From the NCBI GenBank assembly GCA_946480695.1, contig CAMLKG010000008.1:77829-141828 (forward strand): a stretch of 64,000 nucleotides of DNA, written 5' to 3'. The notes under the pieces are model-generated. The model was not told where the DNA came from. It ran no database searches and worked only from the letters and a program-made list of their open reading frames with translations. The stretch is from an uncultured Cellvibrio sp. Its GTDB lineage: Bacteria; Pseudomonadota; Gammaproteobacteria; Pseudomonadales; Cellvibrionaceae. Positions 55,880 to 64,000 of the stretch are shown here, piece after piece; position 1 is the stretch's first letter, and each line of letters opens with the position of its first letter. The position numbers and the translations under genes were made by a program.

Positions 55880-56066
55880 TCCGGCGGTTTAACACTGTTT
55901 GACATACGCCATATAGTCAGCCAAACCATATTCTATTAGTATCGCCCCATTGCGAATCGCCAGTTCACGAGACTGGCGATTCCATTTCCAGACCTACCCT
56001 GCCTCGCCCACTGCCCGCAACCCGGCTTGTGTGCTAAGGTCGCGCCGTCGAACCAGCGGCAATGAC

Positions 56067-56089
56067 AAACCCGCCTCGCGGGCGGGTTT
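56067..56089 (+). terminator. Hairpin in the gap before the xylose transporter
   Basis: AAACCCGCC-TCGCG-GGCGGGTTT is a perfect 9-bp stem with a short T run, about 190 bp past the regulator stop and 30 bp before the transporter ATG. It may end the regulator transcript or attenuate the transporter. Confidence 0.5.
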
Positions 56090-56118
56090 ATAAAGATAAA
56101 TCAATAACAGGTATAACC

Positions 56119-57534
56119 ATGAACGAGACTTCCAGCTCCAATCAGACAAACATGGGATTTGTCATATTGATTAGCTTGATCGCCACCATTGGCGGTTTCC
56201 TCTTCGGCTACGACAGCGGCGTAATTAACGGCACTGTCGATGGCCTGCAAAAAGCCTTTAACTCGGACTCCATGGGCACAGGTTTCAGTGTGTCTTCCAT
56301 GTTGCTGGGCTGCGCTGTGGGCGCGTTTTTCGCCGGCCAGTGGGCCGATAAATATGGCCGCTGGTGGGTGCTGATGGTATCGGCGGTCCTGTTCATTATT
56401 TCCGCATGGGGATCAGGCATCGCAACCGGTTCCGTCGAATTCATCATTTACCGTGTCATCGGCGGACTGGCGGTGGGCGCGGCCAGCATTATTTGCCCTG
56501 CGTATATCAGCGAGGTGGCACCGGCGCAATATCGCGGCAAGCTGAGTTCCATCCAGCAAATTGCCATTATCAGTGGCCTGTTCTGTTCATTCCTGAGTAA
56601 CTATTACCTGGCGGAAAATGCCGGCGGTTCCACCACGATTTTTTGGTGGGGCTATGAAACCTGGCGCTGGATGTTCTGGATGGAATTGATCCCCGCCGGT
56701 ATTTTCCTGCTCGCGTTATTTTTGATTCCGGAAAGCCCGCGCTTCTTGGTTGCCAACAATAAAGCCGAGAAAGCGAAAGTTGTACTGAAAAAACTCTATG
56801 GCGATAAAGGCGCTGACCTGAAAGTTAAAGAAATTTACGACACCCTGGCCCACGACCATAAACCCAGTTTCCGTGACCTGGTAAATAAAACCACGGGCAA
56901 GATCCGTCCCATCGTATGGGTCGGTATCGGCCTGGCAATCCTCCAGCAGTTTGTTGGCATCAACGTCGTGTTCTATTACGGCGCGGTGCTTTGGCAAGCG
57001 GCAGGCTTCTCCGAGAGCGATGCGCTGTTTACCAACGTTATTTCCGGGGCGGTCAGTATCGGCGCCTGTTTTGTAACCTTCTTCCTGGTGGATAGGATTG
57101 GCCGCAAGCCGTTATTGTGGATCGGCTCTATCGGCATGACCTTCACCCTCGCATTGGTTGCCTATGCCTTCGCCGGCGCACCGGTGGATGAGGCCGGCAA
57201 ACTGCAATTGTCGTCCGCCAATGGTTTGCTGGCGTTGATCGCCGCCAATGTGTACGTGGTGTTTTTCAATATGTCCTGGGGACCCGTGGTGTGGATCATG
57301 CTCGGTGAAATGTTCCCCAACCAGATGCGCGGCTCCGCATTGGCCATTGCCGGTCTCGCACAATGGGGCGCCAACTTCCTCATTACCTGGACCTTCCCGA
57401 TGCTCCTGGCCTCGGCTATTGGCCTGGCTGGCGCATATAGCATCTACACTTTCTTTTCGTTGTTCTCAGTGTTCTTCGTTATGTGGTACATCAAGGAAAC
57501 CAAAGGTAAGGAATTGGAGCAAATGGAAGGTTAA
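56119..57534 (+). CDS. Sugar-porter family MFS transporter, XylE-like
   Basis: A 471-residue inner-membrane protein with 12 helices. Diagnostic motifs are GGFLFGYDSGVINGT (helix 1), WADKYGRWW (loop 2-3), PESPRFLVA (end of helix 6), QQFVGINVVFYYG (helix 7), DRIGRKPLLW and the C-terminal KETKGKELE. The family imports hexoses or xylose with protons. The ATG at 56119 is preferred over an upstream in-frame ATG at 56062, which lies before the hairpin. Between xylose genes, xylose is the likely cargo. A terminator follows. Confidence 0.9.
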   Translation: MNETSSSNQTNMGFVILISLIATIGGFLFGYDSGVINGTVDGLQKAFNSDSMGTGFSVSSMLLGCAVGAFFAGQWADKYGRWWVLMVSAVLFIISAWGSGIATGSVEFIIYRVIGGLAVGAASIICPAYISEVAPAQYRGKLSSIQQIAIISGLFCSFLSNYYLAENAGGSTTIFWWGYETWRWMFWMELIPAGIFLLALFLIPESPRFLVANNKAEKAKVVLKKLYGDKGADLKVKEIYDTLAHDHKPSFRDLVNKTTGKIRPIVWVGIGLAILQQFVGINVVFYYGAVLWQAAGFSESDALFTNVISGAVSIGACFVTFFLVDRIGRKPLLWIGSIGMTFTLALVAYAFAGAPVDEAGKLQLSSANGLLALIAANVYVVFFNMSWGPVVWIMLGEMFPNQMRGSALAIAGLAQWGANFLITWTFPMLLASAIGLAGAYSIYTFFSLFSVFFVMWYIKETKGKELEQMEG

Positions 57535-57558
57535 TTCCACCCGTCCTGTTCGCTCCGC

Positions 57559-57595
57559 AAAGGCGATTCACGGTGTGGATCGCCTTTTATTTTTT
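57559..57595 (+). terminator. Rho-independent terminator of the xylose transporter
   Basis: AAAGGCGAT and ATCGCCTTT form a 9-bp stem with an 11-nt loop, followed by TATTTTTT, 24 bp after the stop codon. Confidence 0.8.
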
Positions 57596-57699
57596 ATGGC
57601 CTCTGAGTCCTCCCCATACGCACGACTGGATCAAATATTGCTGCGGCCGAGTCAATTAATATGGCTGTCGATTTTTGCAATCCAGAAAAGGAGTGCGCC

Positions 57700-58767
57700 A
57701 TGGTGCCTGCTGTCTCCCGTCAATTGCCTGTAAAACCGCTCCTGATACCGGAAAAAATGCCCAATCTCGACGGGCTACGCGCTTTCGCCTGCGTATTTGT
57801 GGTTATCTCCCATATCCCGAAAGCTGGCTTTATTGGATTGATCGGTTCGGTTGGGGTTGGAGTATTTTTTACACTCAGCGGATTCCTAATGGGATATTTA
57901 TATGCGCGCCAACCCTGTGATCCAACGCAGGTCAGGCGTTATGCGATTGCCCGCTTTACGCGCATTGTTCCCATTTACTGGCTGGTGATTAGCGTGTGCA
58001 TACTCATTTCATTCATGGGTGCGGCCGATTTCCCCTTGCAGATTACCACCCCAACCAGCATCGCCCGCCATTATGGTTTGAGCGGCAACGTCGGCCCTTT
58101 TTGGTCGATTCCACTGGAAATACAGTACTACATTTTTTTTGTTTTCCTCTGGTACTGCCTTAGTGTGGTTAGGTTAGCGCCCTGGATGCTGGTAATGGCG
58201 ATTGCAACCTGCGCCCTGCTCATCGCCACTAATGACGATTGGCCCAACCTGAGCCTGCCCAACAAATTACATTTCTTTCTAGCGGGCACTATCGCGGGAA
58301 TCATGCCGCGAGGGTTCCTGCACACACAAATACGCCAGGGCATGCTGATGGCGTTGCAACTCCTGGCACTGGCCATCATCTTTTTTCCGCTCACACAGAA
58401 TTACAGTGAAGAAACTTTTTATGATTCCGTAGGGTTAAGTATCGCGTTTGCAGCCGCCATTTATTTCCTTTCGTTTAACAGTGCCGGCAGTTCAATCCTG
58501 CTGGCCTCAAAACCTATTCGCAAAATTGGCCAAGCCAGTTTTTCCATTTATCTCATACATGTACTGGTTCTGTATTACGGGGCTAAGTTGCTGGCGCTGG
58601 AACATCACCATTTTCACCCCGGATGGTTATCGGTCGCGGTAGCCGCCGTGGTTTTACCGATGATTATTTCCCATTTTATTGAAATGCCGTTACAACGCAT
58701 GAGCAGGGACAGCCTTGAACGCCTTTTTACACGCAGTCAATCACCCAGGGTCCCACAGGCGAGCTAA
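57700..58767 (+). CDS. Acyltransferase-3 family membrane protein (OafA-like)
   Basis: A 355-residue integral membrane protein with about ten helices. It shows NLDGLRAFACVFVVISHI with the family His, GVGVFFTLSGFLMGYLY, and RYAIARFTRIVPIYWLVI. The family transfers acetyl or other acyl groups to sugars of surface polysaccharides. The ATG at 57700 has AAAGGAG six bases upstream; a longer frame starts at 57661. It stands alone between xylose and xylan genes, so its link with xylan use is uncertain. Confidence 0.85.
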   Translation: MVPAVSRQLPVKPLLIPEKMPNLDGLRAFACVFVVISHIPKAGFIGLIGSVGVGVFFTLSGFLMGYLYARQPCDPTQVRRYAIARFTRIVPIYWLVISVCILISFMGAADFPLQITTPTSIARHYGLSGNVGPFWSIPLEIQYYIFFVFLWYCLSVVRLAPWMLVMAIATCALLIATNDDWPNLSLPNKLHFFLAGTIAGIMPRGFLHTQIRQGMLMALQLLALAIIFFPLTQNYSEETFYDSVGLSIAFAAAIYFLSFNSAGSSILLASKPIRKIGQASFSIYLIHVLVLYYGAKLLALEHHHFHPGWLSVAVAAVVLPMIISHFIEMPLQRMSRDSLERLFTRSQSPRVPQAS

Positions 58768-58866
58768 CCTTAAGCTAACCAATCCTTACACTGCCTGGTA
58801 TACAACCCCAGAGTCTTATGGTGTAATTGACTACAACAATAACCCATAATACAACGAGAGAAGATC

Positions 58867-60165
58867 ATGCCCCGGTATCAAAAAGCCCTGTTGTTATCCA
58901 TCATTACGCTTAGCCTTATCGCGTGCGGGGGTGGAGGTGGCGGAGGAACCAAACCATCCTCAACACCGAGCAGCATTGCACCGTCCAGTGCGCCCTCCTC
59001 AGCAGCGACTTCATCAACCCCCGCAGTCAGTTCCGCGATGGAAAGCTCATCGCCGGCCAGCTCAAGTTCCAGTGTGGGCTCCGTGTATTCGGCTAACGTG
59101 GATAGTTTGCGCGACCTTGCCGATTTCCCCATTGGTGTTGCCGTCTCCAATACTGATTCATCGACTTACAATATCCTGGTGAATACATCGGAACAGGCCC
59201 TGGTGGAAAAGCATTTCGATCAGATGACTGCCGGCAATATTATGAAAATGAGTTATCTCCAACCCTCGCAAGGCAATTTTACGTTTACCAACGCAGATGC
59301 ATTCGTCGATTACGCCAGCAGCAACAGTATGACGGTACATGGCCACGTCCTCGTATGGCATTCCGATTACCAGGTACCCGGTTTTATGAAGGAGTGGGCA
59401 GGCTCAGCCCCGGATTTTATTGCTGCATTGAAAACCCATGTCACTACCGTGGTTGACCACTTTGAAGCGCAAGGCTATGTGAACACCTGGGATGTCGTTA
59501 ACGAGGCATTGACAGACGGCAATCCATCCGGCTTCCGCACCGATTCCACCTTCTATGTCAAAAGCGGCAATTCTGCGGTGTACATTGAAGAAGCTTTCAA
59601 GGCCGCAGACGCAGCTGCACCGGCAGCTACGCTTTATTACAACGATTACAACATCGAAGCCAATGATTCCAAGATGGACAAATTGGAAGAAATGCTGACG
59701 GATTTCCAGGCGCGCAATATTCCAATCGACGGTGTAGGGTTCCAAATGCACGTATGCCTGAAATACCCTTCAATCGATGCGATTGCCGCCGCAATGAAGC
59801 GTGTCGTCGATAAAGGTTTGATGGTTAAAATCACCGAACTGGATGTTGCGATAAACCAACCCTATTGCGACAGTTATCCAGACAACAAAGTCACTTCATT
59901 CACCCAACCCATTGCGTTCGCGCAGAAAAAACGTTATTGCGAAATTGTGAAAGCCTATATGGATACAGTGCCGGCGGAATTACGAGGTGGCATTACTGTA
60001 TGGGGCACCACCGACGCCAGCACCTGGCTTGACAGCGTATATAGAAACCAATTCGAAAACCAAAAAATCTCCTGGCCATTGCTATTCGATAACAATTATA
60101 ACGATAAGCCTGCTTTGCGTGGTTTTGCAGACGGATTACAAGGTATCGAGTGCACTGATCAATAA
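58867..60165 (+). CDS. GH10 endo-beta-1,4-xylanase lipoprotein
   Basis: A 432-residue protein with a lipobox (LSLIAC, Cys20), seven glycines and a Ser/Pro/Ala linker (about 29-75). A GH10 barrel follows (about 80-425). The acid/base is Glu213 in TWDVVNEAL and the nucleophile Glu324 in KITELDVA. Substrate residues are HGHVLVWH and WGTTDASTW. It should be anchored at the cell surface and cut glucuronoxylan or arabinoxylan into oligosaccharides. The serine linker is a typical Cellvibrio trait. It is followed by a terminator and then GH43 and GH115 genes. Confidence 0.93.
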   Translation: MPRYQKALLLSIITLSLIACGGGGGGGTKPSSTPSSIAPSSAPSSAATSSTPAVSSAMESSSPASSSSSVGSVYSANVDSLRDLADFPIGVAVSNTDSSTYNILVNTSEQALVEKHFDQMTAGNIMKMSYLQPSQGNFTFTNADAFVDYASSNSMTVHGHVLVWHSDYQVPGFMKEWAGSAPDFIAALKTHVTTVVDHFEAQGYVNTWDVVNEALTDGNPSGFRTDSTFYVKSGNSAVYIEEAFKAADAAAPAATLYYNDYNIEANDSKMDKLEEMLTDFQARNIPIDGVGFQMHVCLKYPSIDAIAAAMKRVVDKGLMVKITELDVAINQPYCDSYPDNKVTSFTQPIAFAQKKRYCEIVKAYMDTVPAELRGGITVWGTTDASTWLDSVYRNQFENQKISWPLLFDNNYNDKPALRGFADGLQGIECTDQ

Positions 60166-60209
60166 CAGGCACCGAACCTGACAGGATTAGTGCTTTAATA
60201 AAATCATCT

Positions 60210-60243
60210 GGGCAGCTACTCACAATGGCTGCCCATTTTTATT
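60210..60243 (+). terminator. Terminator between GH10 and GH43 genes
   Basis: GGGCAGC and GCTGCCC form a 7-bp stem with an 11-nt loop, followed by ATTTTTATTT. It lies just before the GH43 ATG at 60258 and inside the leader. Confidence 0.65.
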
Positions 60244-60257
60244 TCAAGAGAGGAAAT

Positions 60258-61919
60258 ATGAAGGCCGCGCTCACCTTATCTTTATCAATGGCCGTAATGC
60301 TGGCCGATTCATCGCTAGCCACTACTGTAGAGTTTTACCAATTCACCTACGAAGGTAAGGATGCTGTTTTTTCCTCGCCACTGAAGGCAAATGAATATCG
60401 CAACCCGATCCTTGCCGGTTTTTATCCCGACCCGAGTATTACGCGCGCAGGCGAGGATTATTACCTGGTCAATTCTTCCTTCGCCTATTCCCCCGGTGTG
60501 CCAATTTTTCACAGCAAGGACCTGGTCAATTGGAAGTCTCTCGGGCACGTATTAGTAACTCCCACACAATTACCCTTACAAAACCAGCAAACCTCACGGG
60601 GTATCTATGCCCCCACAATTCGCTATCATGACGGTGTTTTTTACATGATTACGACGTTGGTAGATGTGCGCGGTAATTTCCTCGTCACAGCAACGGATCC
60701 TGCCGGCCCCTGGTCCGAGCCAATATTGTTACCGGAAATTGGTGGCATAGATCCGGATATTTTCTTTGATGATGATGGTAAAGCTTACATCGCCCACAAC
60801 GATGCGCCAGCAGGCAAACCCTTATATGATGGCCACCGCGCAATCTGGTTATGGGAGTTTGACCTTAAAACAAAAACAGTCGTTAAAAATTCTGCGCGAA
60901 TGATTGTAAATGGCGGCACCGATATTGCCAAAAAGCCAATATGGATTGAAGGCCCGCATATCTACAAAATAAACGGCTGGTATTATTTGCTCTGCGCAGA
61001 AGGTGGAACCGGTTATGATCATTCGGCGGTAATTTTCCGTAGCAAAAGTTTGCAAGAACCATTTGTTGCCTACGAAAAAAACCCGATCCTTACCCAACGT
61101 GATTTAGATAAAAATCGTGCACACCCTATCACCACAGCTGGCCATGCCGACCTGGTGCAAACCAGGGAAGGGGAATGGTGGGCGGTGTTCCTCGCTACCC
61201 GCGCTTACAACAAAACCTTGTATAACACCGGCCGCGAAACGTTTTTATTACCCGTGACATGGAAAGATGGATGGCCGGTTATTTTGGAGCAAGGCAAGGA
61301 AATCCCCTATCAGCATAAAGTGCCAGCCATTAAAACCCGCACTGAAAACCCCGACATGCTTACTGGAAATTTTTCGTGGAAAGATAATTTTTCTCGAAAA
61401 AGTTTGGGATTTGAATGGGTAAGCCTGCGTACCGCTGCTTCACCGTTCTATCAATTGACCCAACCAGGCATTACATTAAAAGCCCTGGATGTAACGCTGG
61501 ATAGCCTCGGGCAACCTGCATTTTTAGGCCGCCGCCAGCAACATACACATTTTAATTCCAGCGTCGAGTTTGCATTACCGGCAGCGGAAACTTCGGCCGG
61601 GATAGTTTTACTGCAAAGTGAAACCGCACACTATTACTTTGGAATTCGCCAGGCAAAGCAGGGGCTTGAATTATTTATCGAGCAAGCCAACCAAAAAGCG
61701 CCAAAAACTATTTATCGCCAAGTCATCAAGGATATAGCGAAGCCCATTAACCTGCGCATGGAAGGGAATGCAGGGGAAGTCAGTTTCTTCTATAAAAATG
61801 CGCAAGGTAAATATAAACCTGCGTTAAAAAATGCCGATGCAAAAATTCTTAGTACCGAAATTGCCGGCGGTTTTGTTGGGACATTGGTGGGAATCCATGC
61901 AAGATCAGAAGATGAGTAA
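60258..61919 (+). CDS. GH43 beta-xylosidase/arabinofuranosidase with C-terminal beta-sandwich
   Basis: A 553-residue protein with a signal peptide ending near SLATT. The GH43 propeller (about 45-350) has base Asp58 in FYPDPSIT, the modulator Asp in GIDPDIFFDDDG and the acid Glu in IWIEGPHIYK. The second domain (about 370-550) is the DUF1349/GH43_C2-like sandwich that shapes the xylosidase pocket (FLGRRQQHTHF). It should cut xylose or arabinose from short xylo-oligosaccharides in the periplasm. The ATG at 60258 follows AGAGAGGAA; an in-frame upstream ATG at 60225 lies inside the terminator hairpin. Confidence 0.9.
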   Translation: MKAALTLSLSMAVMLADSSLATTVEFYQFTYEGKDAVFSSPLKANEYRNPILAGFYPDPSITRAGEDYYLVNSSFAYSPGVPIFHSKDLVNWKSLGHVLVTPTQLPLQNQQTSRGIYAPTIRYHDGVFYMITTLVDVRGNFLVTATDPAGPWSEPILLPEIGGIDPDIFFDDDGKAYIAHNDAPAGKPLYDGHRAIWLWEFDLKTKTVVKNSARMIVNGGTDIAKKPIWIEGPHIYKINGWYYLLCAEGGTGYDHSAVIFRSKSLQEPFVAYEKNPILTQRDLDKNRAHPITTAGHADLVQTREGEWWAVFLATRAYNKTLYNTGRETFLLPVTWKDGWPVILEQGKEIPYQHKVPAIKTRTENPDMLTGNFSWKDNFSRKSLGFEWVSLRTAASPFYQLTQPGITLKALDVTLDSLGQPAFLGRRQQHTHFNSSVEFALPAAETSAGIVLLQSETAHYYFGIRQAKQGLELFIEQANQKAPKTIYRQVIKDIAKPINLRMEGNAGEVSFFYKNAQGKYKPALKNADAKILSTEIAGGFVGTLVGIHARSEDE

Positions 61920-61994
61920 TCAAAAAGTGGGCTGGTAGCGTGCCAACAATGCCCTCTTCCACCCCGTAAAAATTATCACTGGATGTTTACGCCT

Positions 61995-64000
61995 ATGAAC
62001 TGCACCTTAGATTTTAGCGTATGGAAACAGGTTGCGATTTGCTGGATCCTACTATGCATTACCCCAGCGTCGTTTGCGCTGGGTGAAGCGCCCTGGCTGG
62101 CGCCATCTGGCGCCGATCATTTTTCATTGGTTAGCCAGGGAGTAGCGACCGCTTTAATTATTGACAATAACGATTTTCCCGGCGTGCAGCGCGCCGCTAA
62201 AAACTTACAAACGGATATAGAAAAAGTCACCGGGACAAAACCACTATTAAATACTGTCATTGACGAAGATGCTGCACAACTGGTTATTGTCGGCTCCATT
62301 GGGAAAAGTCAATTGATAGACCAGCTAATCGCCAACAAGAAACTGGACGCAAGCAAAATTCGCAATCAATGGGATAGCTTTTTGGTTCAAGTGGTTGAGC
62401 AACCATTCGCGAATATAAAACGCGCCCTGGTTATTGCCGGTGCCGATAAACGCGGAACCATTTACGGAATATACAGCTTAAGCGAGCAAATCGGCGTATC
62501 CCCCTGGTATTGGTGGGCCGATGTTCCGGCAAAAAAGAAAAGCGAAATATTTATCGATAAAGAAATCAACCTTATCGAAATCCCTAAAGTGAAATATCGC
62601 GGTATTTTCCTTAACGATGAAGCCCCGGCGCTGACCGGTTGGGTTACGGAAAAATATGGTAACTACAATCACCAATTCTACGAAAACGTTTTTGAATTAT
62701 TGCTGCGTTTGAAGGCCAATTTCCTTTGGCCAGCCATGTGGAATAATGCCTTTGCGGATGACGACCCGAAAAATATGATCCTTGCCGATGAATACGGCAT
62801 AGTCATGAGTACTTCCCATCACGAACCCATGATGCGCGCCGATAAAGAATGGAACCGTTACGGTCAAGGCCCGTGGGAATACTCAAAGAATCCGCAAAAC
62901 CTTTACAATTTTTGGGTGGATGGTGTTAAACGCAATAAACCCTACGAAAGTATTTACACACTCGGTATGCGCGGCCAACAGGACGAGCCGATGAGCGAAG
63001 GCGAGAATATCCAGTTGCTGGAAAAAATTGTGCACGACCAACGCGAAATCCTTGCCGGTGAATTCGGCAAGGATAAACTCACACAAGTGCCGCAAGTTTG
63101 GGCACTTTATAAAGAAGTACAAGGATTCTACGAGCGCGGCATGCGCGTACCTGATGATGTCATTTTACTGTGGTGCGATGATAACTGGGGCAATATCCGC
63201 CGATTACCAACACCGGATGAACGCCAACGCGCGGGCGGCGCGGGAGTTTATTATCACTTTGATTACGTCGGCGGGCCACGCTCCTATCGCTGGATCAATA
63301 CAATATCCATTGCAAAAATCTGGGAGCAAATGAATCTGGCTTATGAATATGAGGCCAATAAAATCTGGATTGTAAATGTGGGTGATTTGAAACCCATGGA
63401 ATATCCCATCGAATTTTTCCTCAATATGGCATGGAACCCGGAGGCCTGGCCGAAGGAGCGAATCCCGGAATTCGCAACGCTGTGGGCCGAACGCGAATTC
63501 GGAAAGGAAAACGCACAGGAAATCGCAGCCATTATGACGGGCTATACCCGTCACAACCTGCGCCGAAAACCCGAATTGCAAGATGCAAGTATTTATAGCC
63601 AGTTGAATTACGATGAAGCAAATCGTGTAACGGCGGAAATAAAATCTTACGCAACGCGAGCTGAAAAACTTTATGCAAAAATCCCGGCAGAACAGCGTGA
63701 TGCGTTTTACCAGTTAGTGTTGTTTCCCAGCAAGGCCAGCGCAATCGTTACCGAACTGTATGATGCCCAGGCTAAAAATTATTTATATGCGCAACAAACC
63801 CGTGCGGCTACCAATAACTACGCCGATAAAGTTCGTGAGCTATTTGCAGCCGATGCCGCATTGGAACAGGCATATCACCGATTGAATGGCGGCAAATGGA
63901 ATCATTTTATGTCCCAGCCCCACATCGGTTATAGCCATTGGAACAACCCACCCGAGGATACATCGCCGGTGACGCAACACTATGAGCCCCATAACTCGGC
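61995..64000 (+). CDS. GH115 alpha-glucuronidase, partial
   Basis: At least 668 residues, running off the right edge; family members are around 950. The signal peptide ends near SFALG. The N-terminal domain has FPGVQRAAKNLQTDIEKVTG and SLSEQIGVSPWYWWADVP. The catalytic barrel shows KYRGIFLNDEAPALTGW, RLKANFLWPAMWNNAF, THHEP-like STSHHEPMMR, ILLWCDDNWGNIRRLP and YYHFDYVGGPRSYRWIN, all highly typical of GH115. It removes 4-O-methyl-glucuronic acid from xylan or xylo-oligosaccharides. The ATG at 61983, four codons upstream, is an alternative start. Confidence 0.93.
   Translation, partial: MNCTLDFSVWKQVAICWILLCITPASFALGEAPWLAPSGADHFSLVSQGVATALIIDNNDFPGVQRAAKNLQTDIEKVTGTKPLLNTVIDEDAAQLVIVGSIGKSQLIDQLIANKKLDASKIRNQWDSFLVQVVEQPFANIKRALVIAGADKRGTIYGIYSLSEQIGVSPWYWWADVPAKKKSEIFIDKEINLIEIPKVKYRGIFLNDEAPALTGWVTEKYGNYNHQFYENVFELLLRLKANFLWPAMWNNAFADDDPKNMILADEYGIVMSTSHHEPMMRADKEWNRYGQGPWEYSKNPQNLYNFWVDGVKRNKPYESIYTLGMRGQQDEPMSEGENIQLLEKIVHDQREILAGEFGKDKLTQVPQVWALYKEVQGFYERGMRVPDDVILLWCDDNWGNIRRLPTPDERQRAGGAGVYYHFDYVGGPRSYRWINTISIAKIWEQMNLAYEYEANKIWIVNVGDLKPMEYPIEFFLNMAWNPEAWPKERIPEFATLWAEREFGKENAQEIAAIMTGYTRHNLRRKPELQDASIYSQLNYDEANRVTAEIKSYATRAEKLYAKIPAEQRDAFYQLVLFPSKASAIVTELYDAQAKNYLYAQQTRAATNNYADKVRELFAADAALEQAYHRLNGGKWNHFMSQPHIGYSHWNNPPEDTSPVTQHYEPHNS

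Noticed and set aside
1..64000. CRISPR arrays, tRNA or rRNA genes, transposases, phage genes
   Set aside because: None seen on reading both strands. Translated frames show no transposase, integrase or Cas-like proteins.

Overview
The window looks like a chromosomal segment of a plant-cell-wall-degrading gammaproteobacterium close to Cellvibrio. The signs are moderate GC, many GH43 enzymes, lipoprotein hydrolases with serine-rich linkers (also present in a peptidoglycan enzyme), large oligosaccharide-type TonB-dependent receptors, and both arabinan and glucuronoxylan enzymes. I saw no rRNA, tRNA, CRISPR array, insertion sequence or phage gene. The assignment rests on gene content and protein style, not on a marker gene.

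Region 1 (1-30.8 kb) is an arabinan/L-arabinose utilisation island. Outside the cytoplasm it has a GH127 beta-L-arabinofuranosidase (cut by the left edge), a GH43-ricin arabinanase, a large GH43-LamG-LamG lipoprotein, a further secreted GH43, a feruloyl esterase lipoprotein and two paralogous TonB-dependent receptors. Inside are araB-araD-araA, a YqaB-like HAD phosphatase, a GPH-type symporter and a cytoplasmic GH43. A divergent unit encodes an L-arabinonate dehydratase, a pentose 1-dehydrogenase of the SDR family and a four-gene YtfQRT-YjfF type ABC importer. Both the isomerase route and the first steps of an oxidative arabinose route are therefore present. A 13-bp palindrome, ATTGT-N3-ACAAT, or degraded versions of it, lies upstream of nearly all of these transcription units. 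It resembles FadR-type GntR operators. No matching regulator is in the window.

Region 2 (31-41 kb) is a housekeeping/stress segment. It has a periplasmic binding-like protein with a TTG start, an ECF sigma factor of the long C-terminal-extension type, a GFA protein, a small membrane protein, a Kef-type antiporter, a possible 56-residue ORF, a run of four small proteins (DUF1428, VOC, DGPF/YCII, GyrI-like) and two L,D-transpeptidase-family proteins.

Region 3 (41-49 kb) has a DUF1080 protein followed by a 1078-residue periplasmic fusion of a DUF1080-like sandwich, a c-type haem domain and a beta-propeller dehydrogenase-like domain. Next come a structured intergenic element, a BtuB-like receptor and an S41 protease lipoprotein. 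The DUF1080/cytochrome pair is the least conventional system here and may act on 3-keto-glycosides.

Region 4 (49-64 kb) is a xylan/xylose island: GH3 beta-xylosidase-like enzyme, xylB-xylA, a divergent Nudix-type regulator with a degraded Nudix box, a XylE-like transporter, an acyltransferase, a GH10 xylanase lipoprotein, a GH43 beta-xylosidase and a GH115 alpha-glucuronidase cut by the right edge. Together these could debranch and hydrolyse glucuronoxylan to xylose, import it and convert it to xylulose 5-phosphate.
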